A stretch of 64,000 bases of DNA from RPQJ01 sp052035645 (GCA_052035645.1 JBPOHK010000109.1:1-64000), one strand, 5' to 3'. Positions 36,738-46,594 are shown, numbered from the stretch's first letter. Made by a program: numbers and translations. Notes: generated by a model from the sequence alone, not told the origin.

Positions 36738-36800
36738 GCCGCAACCCTGGCCCCGGCTGGGGCGAACCGCCTTGCCCGACGGACACTTACGCGAGCCTGG

Positions 36801-37757
36801 ATGCCGTTTCCCAAGAACCTCAGCCGCATCGCCTCGATCGCCGGGGGCGCCACCACGGACGGGTGGGTCAGGAACCTGCCCTGGGTCGTGTCCGCCGCGC
36901 TCGTCGTCCTGCTCGCCTGGCAGCTGGTGCAGCTCGGCTGGACGCTGCTCGGGGCCCGCAAGGCGCCCGCCGTGGCGGCCACGGCGGCCCCGGTCCCGGT
37001 GGCCTCCGGACCGGCCGTCGACGTGCAGGCGATCGTCAACGCCCACCTCTTCGGGTCCGCCGCGGCGCCCGCCGATGCCGACCCGAATGCCGTGGCGGCC
37101 ACCCAGATGAGCCTGGTGCTGGTCGGCACCATCGCCGAGTCGGACCCGGAGAAGGGTTACGCGATCATCGGCGAGAACGCCGCCATGGCGAAGGTCTACG
37201 CCGTGGGCAAGACGATCACGGGTGGGACCAAGCTGCACTCGGTGTACCCGGACCGCGTCATCCTCGACCGCGGCGGTCGCCTCGAGGCGCTGCTGCTGCC
37301 GAAGCAGTTCACCGGGGGCATGGCCCCGCCGCCGCGCGCCGCCGGGATGTCGCCCTCGATCGGCGAGCGCCTGGCGCGGCTCGCCGCCGAGAACCCGGCG
37401 GCGATCACCGAGATCATGCGGCCTCAACCGGTCTTCGCGGCGGGCCAGCAGCGCGGCTACCGCGTCTACCCGGGCCGCAACCGCCAGCAGTTCGCCCGCC
37501 TGGGCCTGATGCCGGGCGACCTGGTGACGGCCGTCAACGGCACGCCGCTCGACGACCCGTCGCGCGGCATGGAAATCCTGCAGACCATGAACAGTGCGAC
37601 GGACGTCACCATCACCGTCGAACGCAACGGCCAGAGTACCCAGATCAGCATCAACAACGCCCAGGTGGCCGCCGAGGCGGCGGCCGCGGCGGTCAGCCCA
37701 GAGAGCATCCCGGTCACCGAGGTGCCCGCGGTGCCCGACCAGGATCCTTCGGAGTGA
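36801..37757 (+). CDS. gspC: Type II secretion inner-membrane protein GspC
   Basis: A 318-residue bitopic protein linking the inner-membrane platform to the secretin. One membrane helix (about 28-52, LPWVVSAALVVLLAWQLVQLGW), an Ala/Pro linker, the homology region (about 72-165, VNAHLFG, LVLVGTIAE, YAVGKTI) that binds GspD, and a C-terminal PDZ domain (about 205-295, YRVYPGR, LGLMPGDLVTAVNGTPL). It ends in an Ala/Val/Pro tail. ATG at 36801 starts the operon gspC-D-E-F; the stop is 2 nt before gspD. Confidence 0.92.
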   Translation: MPFPKNLSRIASIAGGATTDGWVRNLPWVVSAALVVLLAWQLVQLGWTLLGARKAPAVAATAAPVPVASGPAVDVQAIVNAHLFGSAAAPADADPNAVAATQMSLVLVGTIAESDPEKGYAIIGENAAMAKVYAVGKTITGGTKLHSVYPDRVILDRGGRLEALLLPKQFTGGMAPPPRAAGMSPSIGERLARLAAENPAAITEIMRPQPVFAAGQQRGYRVYPGRNRQQFARLGLMPGDLVTAVNGTPLDDPSRGMEILQTMNSATDVTITVERNGQSTQISINNAQVAAEAAAAAVSPESIPVTEVPAVPDQDPSE

Positions 37758-37759
37758 CG

Positions 37760-39898
37760 ATGAAGCCCAAGCTGCCCAACCGGTTCGCCCCCGTCGTCGC
37801 CGGCCTCGTGCTCGCCGCGTTCTTCGCGCTCGGCGCTGCGAACGACGCCGGCGCCCAGGCGCAGGGGATGATCACGCCGAACTACAAGGATGCCGACCTG
37901 AGCCAGATCATCGAGGCGGTCAGCGCGGTCACCGGCAAGAACTTCATCGTCGATCCGCGCGTCAAGGCGCAGGTCACGATGCTCTCCTCCACGCCGATGA
38001 CGCCCAACGCGTTCTACGAGGCCTTCCTCTCGATCCTGCAGGTCCACGGGTTCGTCGCGGTGCCCTCGGGCAGCGTCATCAAGATCCTCCCGGACGCCAA
38101 CGCCCGCCAGCTGCCCGCCAACGACCTGCCGTCGCGGGTGAGCTCGACCTCCGACGAGATCGTCACGCAGGTCATCGCCGTGCGCAACGTGAGCGCCGCG
38201 CAGCTGGTGCCGATCCTGCGCCCGCTGATCCCGCAGTACGGCCACCTCGCGGCCTACCCGGCCTCGAACATGCTGATCATCTCGGACCGTGCCTCGAACG
38301 TCTCGCGCATGGTGCGCATCATCCAGCGCATCGACTCGACCGGCGACGAGGCGATCGACGTCATCCCGATGCAGCACGCGAGCGCGGCCGAGGTCGTCCG
38401 CCTGGTGAACAGCCTGTACGCGGGCGGCGGCGGCGAGGGTGCCGGCGGGCCGACCTTCAAGGTCGTGGCCGACGAGCGCACCAACAGCGTGCTGGTGAGC
38501 GGCGAGGCCTCGCAGCGCCTGCGCCTCAAGACGCTGGTCACGCACCTCGACACGCCGCTGCAGTCGGGCGGCGACACGCAGGTGCGTTACCTGCGCTATG
38601 CCGACGCCGAGAAGATCGCGCAGAAGCTGCGCGAGCAGATCCAGGGCATCGCCGCGGCCGCGACCTCGACCGGCGGCACGGCGGGGGCCGCACCGGTCAT
38701 CGCCAGCTCCGGCGGCGACAAGAGCGTCAACATCTGGGCCGAGCCGCAGACCAACGCGCTGGTGGTGACCGCGCCGCCGAAGGTGATGCGCTCGGTGATG
38801 TCGATCGTCGACCGCCTGGACATCCGCCGCGCGCAGGTGCTGGTGGAGGCGATCCTGGTGGAGATGACGGTCGACAAGGCCCGCGACCTGGGCGTCAACT
38901 GGGTGGTCGGCGACCGCGACTCGGACGGCAACCTGCTGCCGGCGGGCGGCTTCATCAACCCCGTCGACGGCACGGGCATCGGCCAGATCCTGCAGGGCGT
39001 GCTCAACCCCGAGAGCGTCACCTCGCTGCCGAGCGGCCTGACCCTCGGCATGGGCCAGATCAGCGAGACCGGCTTCAGCTGGGCGGCGCTGGTGCGGGCC
39101 ATCAGCGGCACCGGCAACACCAACATCATCGCGACGCCGTCGATCGTCACCCTCGACAACGAGGAGGCGGAGATCAAGATCGCGAAGGAAGTGCCGTTCA
39201 TCACCGGCCAGTACACCAACACCGGCACCGGCGGCGGCACCGGCTCGGTCAACCCGTTCACGACCGTGCAGCGCGAGGAAGTGGGCAACATCCTCAAGAT
39301 CACGCCGCAGATCAACGAGGGCGACTCGGTGATGCTCAAGATCGCGCAGGAGGCCTCGAGCATCGCGGCCAGCGCCGACCAGGTGAGCTCCACCGACCTG
39401 ATCACCAACAAGCGCACGATCTCGACCAAGGTGATGGTCGAGAACGGCGGCATCATCGTGCTGGGCGGACTGATCTCCGACGAAGTGCGCGAGAACAAGT
39501 CGCAGGTGCCGCTGCTCGGCTCCATCCCGCTGCTCGGCGAGCTGTTCAAGACGCGCAGCGTCAACAAGGTGAAGACCAACCTCATGGTGTTCATCCGCCC
39601 GCGCATCCTGCGCGACGGCGTCGACGCGGCGATCGAGTCGAACGCGAAGTACAACTACGCCCGCAAGCAGCAGATGGAGATGCACGACGGCCGAGTGCCG
39701 CTGATGTGGGGCGAGCACCAGCCGACGCTGCCGCCGCTCGAGCAACTGGTGCCGGCCGAACTGCTGAACCCGGCCCGCGAGGCGGCGCCTCCGGGCACGA
39801 CGCCCGCCGAGCGCGTGCAGGGCGCGCCCGCCGCGACCACGACCCCGGCGCCGGACGCGCCGCCGCCCCCCGCGAACGCCCCGGGCACGACGCCGTGA
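37760..39898 (+). CDS. gspD: Type II secretion outer-membrane secretin GspD
   Basis: A 712-residue secretin. Signal peptide about 1-33, then the N0 domain (ITPNYKDADLSQIIEAVSAVTGKNFIVDPRV), N1-N3 domains (about 125-340), and the C-terminal secretin barrel with VPFITGQ, VQREEVGNILKITPQINEGDSV and VMVENGGIIVLGGLISDEV. The N3 domain holds a Gly-rich insertion (GGGGEGAGG) and an Ala/Thr loop. The last 40 residues are Pro/Ala/Thr-rich (tail like PAPDAPPPPANAP) in place of a recognisable pilotin-binding S domain. GGAG precedes ATG at 37760. The stop overlaps gspE (GTGA). Confidence 0.94.
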   Translation: MKPKLPNRFAPVVAGLVLAAFFALGAANDAGAQAQGMITPNYKDADLSQIIEAVSAVTGKNFIVDPRVKAQVTMLSSTPMTPNAFYEAFLSILQVHGFVAVPSGSVIKILPDANARQLPANDLPSRVSSTSDEIVTQVIAVRNVSAAQLVPILRPLIPQYGHLAAYPASNMLIISDRASNVSRMVRIIQRIDSTGDEAIDVIPMQHASAAEVVRLVNSLYAGGGGEGAGGPTFKVVADERTNSVLVSGEASQRLRLKTLVTHLDTPLQSGGDTQVRYLRYADAEKIAQKLREQIQGIAAAATSTGGTAGAAPVIASSGGDKSVNIWAEPQTNALVVTAPPKVMRSVMSIVDRLDIRRAQVLVEAILVEMTVDKARDLGVNWVVGDRDSDGNLLPAGGFINPVDGTGIGQILQGVLNPESVTSLPSGLTLGMGQISETGFSWAALVRAISGTGNTNIIATPSIVTLDNEEAEIKIAKEVPFITGQYTNTGTGGGTGSVNPFTTVQREEVGNILKITPQINEGDSVMLKIAQEASSIAASADQVSSTDLITNKRTISTKVMVENGGIIVLGGLISDEVRENKSQVPLLGSIPLLGELFKTRSVNKVKTNLMVFIRPRILRDGVDAAIESNAKYNYARKQQMEMHDGRVPLMWGEHQPTLPPLEQLVPAELLNPAREAAPPGTTPAERVQGAPAATTTPAPDAPPPPANAPGTTP

Positions 39899-41418
39899 GC
39901 ACGGCGGCCACCGACGAAGCCATCCTGGCGGCGGCGGGACGCGTCGCCGACCCGCTGCGCCCCCTGCCCTTCGCGTTCGCGAAGCGGCACGGCGTGCTGG
40001 TGCGCGAGGTGAAGGACGAACTGGCCACCGTGGTGGTGCGCGACGGCGCATCGCCGCTCGCGGTCGCCGAGGTCCGGCGCCACCTGCGCCGGCCGCTCGC
40101 GGTCGAGCGCGCGGACGCCGACCGCTTCGAGGCGCTGCTGCGCGAGGTCTACGAGGCCGGCTCGGGCACGACCATGGACGCCATGGGCGGCCTCGAGGAA
40201 GAGACGGACCTCAACAACCTCGCCCAGGACATCCCCGAACCCTCCGACCTGCTCGAGAGCGAGGACGAGGCGCCGGTCATCCGCCTGATCAACGCGCTGC
40301 TGACCCAGGCGGTCAAGGAGAACGCCTCGGACATCCACGTCGAGCCGTTCGAGAACCGGCTGGTGATCCGCTTCCGCGTCGACGGCGTGCTGCGCGAGGT
40401 CCTGCAGACCAAGCGCGCGGTCGCGCCGCTGATCGTCTCGCGCATCAAGGTCATGTCGCGCCTCGACATCGCCGAGAAGCGCCTGCCGCAGGACGGCCGC
40501 ATCTCGCTGCGCATCGCGGGCCGCGCGGTCGACGTGCGCGTCTCGACCATCCCGGCGGGCCACGGCGAGCGCGTGGTGCTGCGACTGCTCGACAAGCAGG
40601 CGGGCCGCCTCGACCTCCATTCGCTCGGCATGGACCCGACCACGCAGGGCCTGGTCGACGAACTGATCCACAAGCCGAACGGCATCCTGCTGGTCACGGG
40701 CCCGACCGGGTCCGGCAAGACCACGACGCTGTATGCCGCGCTCGACCGCGTCAACGACCGCACGCGCAACATCATGACGGTCGAGGATCCGATCGAGTAC
40801 TACATCGACGGCATCGGCCAGACGCAGGTCAACACCCGCGTCGAGATGACCTTCGCCCGCGGCCTGCGCGCCATCCTGCGCCAGGACCCGGACGTGGTGA
40901 TGGTCGGCGAAATCCGCGACCTCGAGACCGCGCAGATCGCGGTGCAGGCCTCGCTGACCGGCCACCTCGTGCTCTCGACCCTGCACACGAACACCGCGGT
41001 CGGCGCGGTGACGCGACTGCGGGACATGGGCATCGAACCCTTCCTGCTCTCCTCCAGCCTGATCGGCGTGATCGCCCAGCGCCTGGTGCGCGTGCTGAAC
41101 CCGGCCACGCGCGAGGCGTACACGGCCGGCGAGTACGAGCGCCGCCTGCTGAACCTGCCGGACGACGCGCCCTCGCCCACGCTCTACCGCCCCAACCCGC
41201 GCGACCCCACCGGCGGCTACCGGGGACGCACCGGCATCTACGAGCTCGTGCTGATCGACGAGCACGTGCGCACGATGATCCACGACGGCGCCTCCGAACT
41301 CGAGCTCGAGCGCTACGTGCGCACGCGCACGCCCGGCATCCGCGACGACGGCCGCGCCAAGGTGCTCTCCGGCGTGACGACGATCGAGGAAGTGCTCAAG
41401 GTCACCCGCGAGGACTGA
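39895..41418 (+). CDS. gspE: Type II secretion ATPase GspE
   Basis: Cytosolic AAA-type secretion ATPase of 507 residues that powers pseudopilus assembly. N-terminal domain (1-120) for GspL binding, then Walker A GPTGSGKTT (Lys275), Asp box IMTVEDPIEYY, Walker B and His box (GEIRDLETAQIA; LSTLHTN). The zinc tetracysteine motif usual between Walker B and the C-terminus is absent: the places where CxxC pairs are expected read LNPATREAY and NPRDPTGGYRGRTGIYEL, with no Cys. The start is GTG at 39895 overlapping the gspD stop (GTGA). Confidence 0.94.
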   Translation: MSTAATDEAILAAAGRVADPLRPLPFAFAKRHGVLVREVKDELATVVVRDGASPLAVAEVRRHLRRPLAVERADADRFEALLREVYEAGSGTTMDAMGGLEEETDLNNLAQDIPEPSDLLESEDEAPVIRLINALLTQAVKENASDIHVEPFENRLVIRFRVDGVLREVLQTKRAVAPLIVSRIKVMSRLDIAEKRLPQDGRISLRIAGRAVDVRVSTIPAGHGERVVLRLLDKQAGRLDLHSLGMDPTTQGLVDELIHKPNGILLVTGPTGSGKTTTLYAALDRVNDRTRNIMTVEDPIEYYIDGIGQTQVNTRVEMTFARGLRAILRQDPDVVMVGEIRDLETAQIAVQASLTGHLVLSTLHTNTAVGAVTRLRDMGIEPFLLSSSLIGVIAQRLVRVLNPATREAYTAGEYERRLLNLPDDAPSPTLYRPNPRDPTGGYRGRTGIYELVLIDEHVRTMIHDGASELELERYVRTRTPGIRDDGRAKVLSGVTTIEEVLKVTRED

Positions 41419-41427
41419 CGCAGCACC

Positions 41428-42651
41428 ATGGGCGCCTTCGAGTACGTCGCGGTCGACTCCGCGGGACGCGAGCGCAAGGGCGTCCTGGAGGGCGACACGC
41501 CCCGCCAGGTCCGCCAGCAGTTGCGCGACCAGAACCTGTTGCCGGTCTCGGTCCAGGAAGTCGTCGAGCAGGAGGCGGAGCGGGCGAAGGCGCGCACGGC
41601 GTTCCGCTTCCAGCGGGGCCTCGGCGCACTCGACCTCTCGATCATCACCCGCCAGCTGGCGACGCTGGTGAAGTCCTCCCTGCCGCTCGAGGAGGCGCTG
41701 CTGGCCGTCTCCCAGCAGACCGAAAAGCCGCGCGTGCGCAACATCATGCTCGGCGTGCGCTCCAAGGTGATGGAGGGCCACACGCTCGCCGACAGCCTCG
41801 CGGAATTCCCGACCTCGTTCCCGGAGATCTACCGGGCCACGGTCGCCGCGGCCGAGCAGACCGGCCACCAGGACGCGGTGCTCGAGCGCCTCGCCGACTA
41901 CACCGAGAACCGCCAGCAGCTGCGCAGCAAGACGCTGGGCGCCATGCTGTACCCGGTACTGCTGTTCCTCGTGTGCATCACCATCGTGTTCTTCCTGATG
42001 GTCTCGGTCGTGCCGAAGGTCGTCGAAGTGTACCGCTCGAGCGAGGCGCAGCTGCCGCTCTTGACCTCGATCCTGATCGCCGGCAGCGACTTCCTGCGCA
42101 AGTGGGGCGTCGTGCTGCTGCTGGGAGTGATCGCGGCACTCTGGCTGTTCCGCCGCTGGCTGCGCATCGAGTCGAACCGGCGCCGCTGGCACCAGTTCCT
42201 GCTCACGGTGCCGCTGATCGGCAAGGTCGTGCGCGGCAGCAACACGGCCCGCTTCGCGCGCACGCTCAGCACGCTCACGGCCAGCACCGTGCCGGTGCTC
42301 GAGGCGCTGCGCATCTCGGGCGAGGTCGTCACCAACCTGCCGATGCGCGGCGCGGTGGGCGAAGCCGCCGTGCGGGTGCGCGAGGGCGCGCCGATCGGCC
42401 GCTCCCTGGGGGCCAGCCGGCTGTTCCCGCCGATGATGATCCACCTGATCTCGAGCGGCGAGACCAGCGGCGAGCTCGACACCATGCTCGAGCGCGCCGC
42501 GCAGCACCAGGAGCGCGAACTCGACTCCACGCTGCAGGCCGTGGTCGGCCTGCTCGGCCCGATCATGATCCTGGTGATGGGCGGCGTGGTGCTGCTGATC
42601 GTGCTGGCGATGCTGCTGCCGATCTTCCAGCTCAACGACCTGGTCAAATAG
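41428..42651 (+). CDS. gspF: Type II secretion inner-membrane protein GspF
   Basis: A 407-residue platform protein, 9 nt after gspE. Two cytosolic helical bundles of the GspF fold (about 68-170 and 270-372, each with ITRQLATLVKSSLPLEEAL- or FARTLSTLTASTVPVLEAL-type starts) and three membrane helices (about 173-195, 225-243, 377-400). It contacts GspE and GspL. The expected next gene, gspG (major pseudopilin), does not follow: the stop codon TAG is fused to a long GGGGACA palindrome and then a convergent unrelated gene. Confidence 0.94.
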   Translation: MGAFEYVAVDSAGRERKGVLEGDTPRQVRQQLRDQNLLPVSVQEVVEQEAERAKARTAFRFQRGLGALDLSIITRQLATLVKSSLPLEEALLAVSQQTEKPRVRNIMLGVRSKVMEGHTLADSLAEFPTSFPEIYRATVAAAEQTGHQDAVLERLADYTENRQQLRSKTLGAMLYPVLLFLVCITIVFFLMVSVVPKVVEVYRSSEAQLPLLTSILIAGSDFLRKWGVVLLLGVIAALWLFRRWLRIESNRRRWHQFLLTVPLIGKVVRGSNTARFARTLSTLTASTVPVLEALRISGEVVTNLPMRGAVGEAAVRVREGAPIGRSLGASRLFPPMMIHLISSGETSGELDTMLERAAQHQERELDSTLQAVVGLLGPIMILVMGGVVLLIVLAMLLPIFQLNDLVK

Positions 42652-42726
42652 GGGACACTCACTATTTTTCGAGGCGAGGATGGCTCGCGGGCGAGCATGT
42701 CCCGTCGAAAAATAGTGAGTGTCCCC
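42651..42726. repeat. Long palindrome with GGGGACA ends between gspF and yhhQ (REP/MITE-like)
   Basis: 76 bp with perfect 22-bp arms (42651-42672 and 42705-42726) starting GGGGACACTCACTATTTTTC, and a 32-nt centre that folds a second hairpin (42683-42696). Its first G is the last base of the gspF stop. It shares GGGGACAyTC and TTTTCG with 33956-34007. T-runs on both strands fit a two-way terminator. Confidence 0.75.
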
Positions 42727-42729
42727 AGG

Positions 42730-43500
42730 TCAGTCCGCGGCGGCCTCGGCCTTGAGGCGGGCGGCCTCGCGCGGTCCCAGGTAGGCCTCGATGCGGTTGC
42801 GCGCCAGGTAGATCAGCGGGCTCAGCAGCACCGCCATCGCCATCTTGTAGCAGTAGTTGACCGTGCCGACCGCAAGGAACAGCGAGATCGGCCACTGCTG
42901 CGGCCCGAGCACGAAGGCGATGTAGAGCACCACGAAGCTGTCGAGCAGCTGCGACACGGCCGTGGAGGCCGTCGCGCGCAGCCAGATCCAGCGCTCGCCC
43001 GTCAGTTCGCGGATCCGGTGGAAGATCGCCACGTCGATCACCTGCCCGACCAGGAACGCCGTCAACGAGCCGCCGATGGTCCACAGCCCCTGGCCGAACA
43101 CCGACGCGTAGGCGGCCTGCATGTCCGGCACGCCGTTCGCCTCGTTGACCGACACCCACCAGTCCGCCGGGGCGAGGTGGATGGCCGCATAGGCGAAGAC
43201 GAACGCGTAGCAGATCATGCCGGCCGCCGCGAACGAGATGAGGCGCACGCCCCGGCGTCCGAAGTACTCGTTGATGACGTCGGTCATGATGAACACGATC
43301 GGCCACAGCAGGACGCCGGCCGTGAAGCTCAGCGACCCCGTCTGCCCGAACAGGTCCCAGCCGAACGGCGGCAGCCCGAGCGTGCGCTCGAGCGCGAAGA
43401 TCTTCACGCCGACGAACTCGGCGACGATGGCATTGCCCACGAAGAAGGCCGTGAGCAGCATGAACAGTCGCGTCGGGCGGGACGCGAGCGAAGCAGTCAT
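42730..43500 (-). CDS. yhhQ: Queuosine precursor transporter (YhhQ/VUT family)
   Basis: A 256-residue inner-membrane protein with about six hydrophobic segments. Family motifs: NAIVAEFVGVKIF (segment 1), PIVFIMTDVINEYFGRR (segment 3), the central AFLVGQVIDVAIFHRIRELTG, and STAVSQLLDSFVVLYIAF. YhhQ proteins import preQ0/preQ1, letting cells salvage the precursor reduced by QueF (gene at 256-732). Start ATG at 43500 has GAGGTG upstream. The stop is 3 nt from the palindrome at 42651-42726, convergent with gspF. Confidence 0.9.
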   Translation of the reverse strand: MTASLASRPTRLFMLLTAFFVGNAIVAEFVGVKIFALERTLGLPPFGWDLFGQTGSLSFTAGVLLWPIVFIMTDVINEYFGRRGVRLISFAAAGMICYAFVFAYAAIHLAPADWWVSVNEANGVPDMQAAYASVFGQGLWTIGGSLTAFLVGQVIDVAIFHRIRELTGERWIWLRATASTAVSQLLDSFVVLYIAFVLGPQQWPISLFLAVGTVNYCYKMAMAVLLSPLIYLARNRIEAYLGPREAARLKAEAAAD

Positions 43501-43562
43501 CGGGGCACCTCGGGCCGGCCGGCGGAAGCGCGAGGATACACGGGCCCACGGGCCCGGCCGCG

Positions 43563-43766
43563 TCAGCGGTCGAGGCCGTCCCGCTGGAACCAGGCGCGCA
43601 GCCGGCGGATCACCGTGTCCTCCCAGCCGTACCCGTCGTCCCCGCCGGCGACGGCGTGGTCGTCGCCCCCGGGGGCCCCGACCGGGCGGGCCGGCAGCGC
43701 CTCCATGCGACCGGCCACCCGGCGCAGTGCGGTCGTCTCCCAGTCGTCGTCGAATTCGTCCGGCAC
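43563..43766 (-). CDS. Small acidic protein with an internal duplicated motif
   Basis: A 67-residue protein not recognised from any family. A strong ribosome site AGGGAG lies 7 nt before GTG at 43766, which decides the start over upstream in-frame codons. The sequence contains the same motif twice: WETTALRRVAGRM near residue 8 and WEDTVIRRLRAWF near residue 47, each after an acidic or Gly stretch, i.e. W-E-x-T-x-[LI]-R-R. The middle is Gly/Asp/Ala-rich and probably flexible. No signal peptide. It lies 62 bp upstream of yhhQ on the same strand. Two amphipathic helices joined by a linker are a reasonable picture; function unknown. Confidence 0.6.
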   Translation of the reverse strand: MPDEFDDDWETTALRRVAGRMEALPARPVGAPGGDDHAVAGGDDGYGWEDTVIRRLRAWFQRDGLDR

Positions 43767-43851
43767 GGCGCGTCTCCCTGGCCTGTGCCGGCACCTTACC
43801 TGCCGGATGTGACGATGACGTGCGACCCCGGTCACACCCCGCGAATCGCGC

Positions 43852-44283
43852 TCAGTCCTCGCACTTGCGCAACCGCAGCAGGTCGCGCCGCTCGCGCTTG
43901 TCCGGGCGACCCTGGGACCCGGGCCCGGCCAGCCGGGCGAACTCCCGTGCCTGCTCCCGGGCCGCGATGCTCTCCGGCGATTCGACGTAATGCCGGCGCG
44001 CCTCCGCCCCCGGCCCCCGGCGCGCGGGGATGCCGGTGACCTCGACCTCGTAGCGCTCGCGCTCGCGCGTGATGCGCAACCGGTCGCCGACCCTCACGTG
44101 GCGCGAGGGTTTCACCCGCTCGCCGTTGACCTGCACGTGCCCGCCCTCGACGGCCGCCTGGGCCAGGCTGCGCGTCTTGAAGAACCGTGCGCACCAGAGC
44201 CACTTGTCGATGCGCAGGTCGGCCCCGGCACCCCCGCCGGGCTGCCCGGCCCCCTCGTCCCCGGCGATTTTCTGCATGGCCAC
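43852..44283 (-). CDS. hslR: Ribosome-associated heat shock protein Hsp15 (S4 domain)
   Basis: A 143-residue RNA-binding protein that recognises free 50S subunits carrying nascent chains (E. coli Hsp15). The S4 domain covers about residues 22-80: RIDKWLWCARFFKTRSLAQ and GGHVQVNGERVKPSRHVRVGD. The C-terminal 45 residues are Arg/Glu-rich and helical, as in the family, ending in a Cys-Glu-Asp. Start ATG at 44283, or ATG at 44277 (MQKIAG). A -10-like TATAAT on this strand at 44295-44290 would start transcription almost at the first ATG, so translation from a very short leader or from the second ATG is possible. Confidence 0.88.
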   Translation of the reverse strand: MAMQKIAGDEGAGQPGGGAGADLRIDKWLWCARFFKTRSLAQAAVEGGHVQVNGERVKPSRHVRVGDRLRITRERERYEVEVTGIPARRGPGAEARRHYVESPESIAAREQAREFARLAGPGSQGRPDKRERRDLLRLRKCED

Positions 44284-44289
44284 GCGGCG

Positions 44290-44308
44290 ATTATAGGCCG
44301 CCTATAAT
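44290..44308. promoter_or_regulatory. Palindrome with TATAAT on both strands between hslR and kbl
   Basis: The 19-bp palindrome ATTATAGG-CCG-CCTATAAT supplies TATAAT on the plus strand (44303-44308, start expected near 44315, 26 nt before the kbl ATG at 44334) and on the minus strand (44295-44290, start expected near hslR ATG 44283). No good -35 is seen for either. The two boxes overlap too closely for simultaneous use. Confidence 0.45.
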
Positions 44309-44333
44309 CCACCGCCTCGCCGGAGCCCAAGCC

Positions 44334-45524
<1,191 letters not shown>

Positions 45525-45545
45525 GCACTGGGGAGACTCGCAGAC

Positions 45546-46574
45546 ATGAAGGCACTGGTGAAGTCGCAGCGCGCGCCCGGCATCTGGATGGAGAGCGTGC
45601 CCGAGCCGAAGCCCGGTCCGAACGACGTGCTGATCCGCGTGCGCAAGACCGCGATCTGCGGCACCGACATCCACATCTACAACTGGGACCAGTGGGCGCA
45701 GAAGACCGTCCCGGTGCCGATGCACGTCGGCCACGAGTACGTCGGCGAGATCGTCGAGGTGGGCAGCGAGGTGCAGGGGTTCGCCGTCGGCGACCGCGTC
45801 TCCGGCGAGGGGCACATCACCTGCGGCTACTGCCGCAACTGCCGCGCCGGCCGCCGGCACCTGTGCCGCAACACGGTGGGCGTGGGCGTCAACCGGCCGG
45901 GCTGCTTCGCCGAATACCTCGTCATCCCGGCGTTCAACGCCTTCAGGCTGCCTGCGTCGATCACGGACGACGTGGCGTCGATCCTCGACCCCTTCGGCAA
46001 CGCGACCCACACCGCGCTCTCGTTCAACCTCGTCGGCGAGGACGTGCTGATCACCGGCGCCGGCCCGATCGGCTGCATGGCCGTGGCCATCGCCCGCCAC
46101 GTCGGCGCCCGCCACGTCGTGATCACCGACGTGAACGACTATCGGCTGGACCTCGCCCGGCGCATGGGCGCCTCGAAGGCCATCAACGTCAGCCACCAGT
46201 CGCTCGACGACGCGATGCGCGAGCTCGGCATGGTCGAGGGCTTCGACGTCGGCCTCGAGATGTCCGGCAACCCCTCCGCCTTCCGCGACCTGCTGCGCAC
46301 CATGCACCACGGCGGCAGCGTGGCGCTGCTCGGCATCCCGCCCGACAACACCGCCATCGACTGGAACGAGGTGATCTTCAAGGGCCTGGTGCTGAAGGGC
46401 ATCTACGGCCGGGAGATGTTCGAAACCTGGTACAAGATGGCCGCCATGCTGCAGAGCGGCCTCGACATCTCGCCGATCATCACCCACCGGCTGCCGGTGG
46501 CCGAGTACCGGCAGGGCTTCGAGATCATGCGCAGCGGCCAGTCCGGCAAGGTGATCCTCGACTGGGCCGCCTGA
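45546..46574 (+). CDS. tdh: L-threonine 3-dehydrogenase
   Basis: Zinc medium-chain dehydrogenase of 342 residues oxidising L-threonine to 2-amino-3-oxobutanoate with NAD+. Catalytic zinc ligands Cys38, His63 and Glu64 (GHE) and structural zinc cysteines 93, 96, 99 and 107 are all in place; NAD site GAGPIGCMAV near residue 175. The product goes to Kbl encoded just upstream. GGGGAG precedes ATG at 45546. A short hairpin (46580-46594) follows the stop. Confidence 0.97.
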   Translation: MKALVKSQRAPGIWMESVPEPKPGPNDVLIRVRKTAICGTDIHIYNWDQWAQKTVPVPMHVGHEYVGEIVEVGSEVQGFAVGDRVSGEGHITCGYCRNCRAGRRHLCRNTVGVGVNRPGCFAEYLVIPAFNAFRLPASITDDVASILDPFGNATHTALSFNLVGEDVLITGAGPIGCMAVAIARHVGARHVVITDVNDYRLDLARRMGASKAINVSHQSLDDAMRELGMVEGFDVGLEMSGNPSAFRDLLRTMHHGGSVALLGIPPDNTAIDWNEVIFKGLVLKGIYGREMFETWYKMAAMLQSGLDISPIITHRLPVAEYRQGFEIMRSGQSGKVILDWAA

Positions 46575-46579
46575 GCGAC

Positions 46580-46594
46580 GCCCCGTTTCGGGGC
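46580..46594 (+). terminator. Short hairpin after tdh
   Basis: GCCCCG-TTT-CGGGGC starts 6 nt after the tdh stop. The stem is only 6 bp and no U-run follows, so it is at best a weak terminator. Confidence 0.3.

Noticed and set aside
36863..37759. Extension of the gspD frame upstream through gspC
   Set aside because: GC-rich off-frame reading; signal peptide and GGAG ribosome site place the gspD start at 37760.
39655..42507. 950-residue antisense frame opposite gspE/gspF
   Set aside because: His/Arg/Ala/Val-rich mirror of strongly biased codons; no motif or ribosome site.
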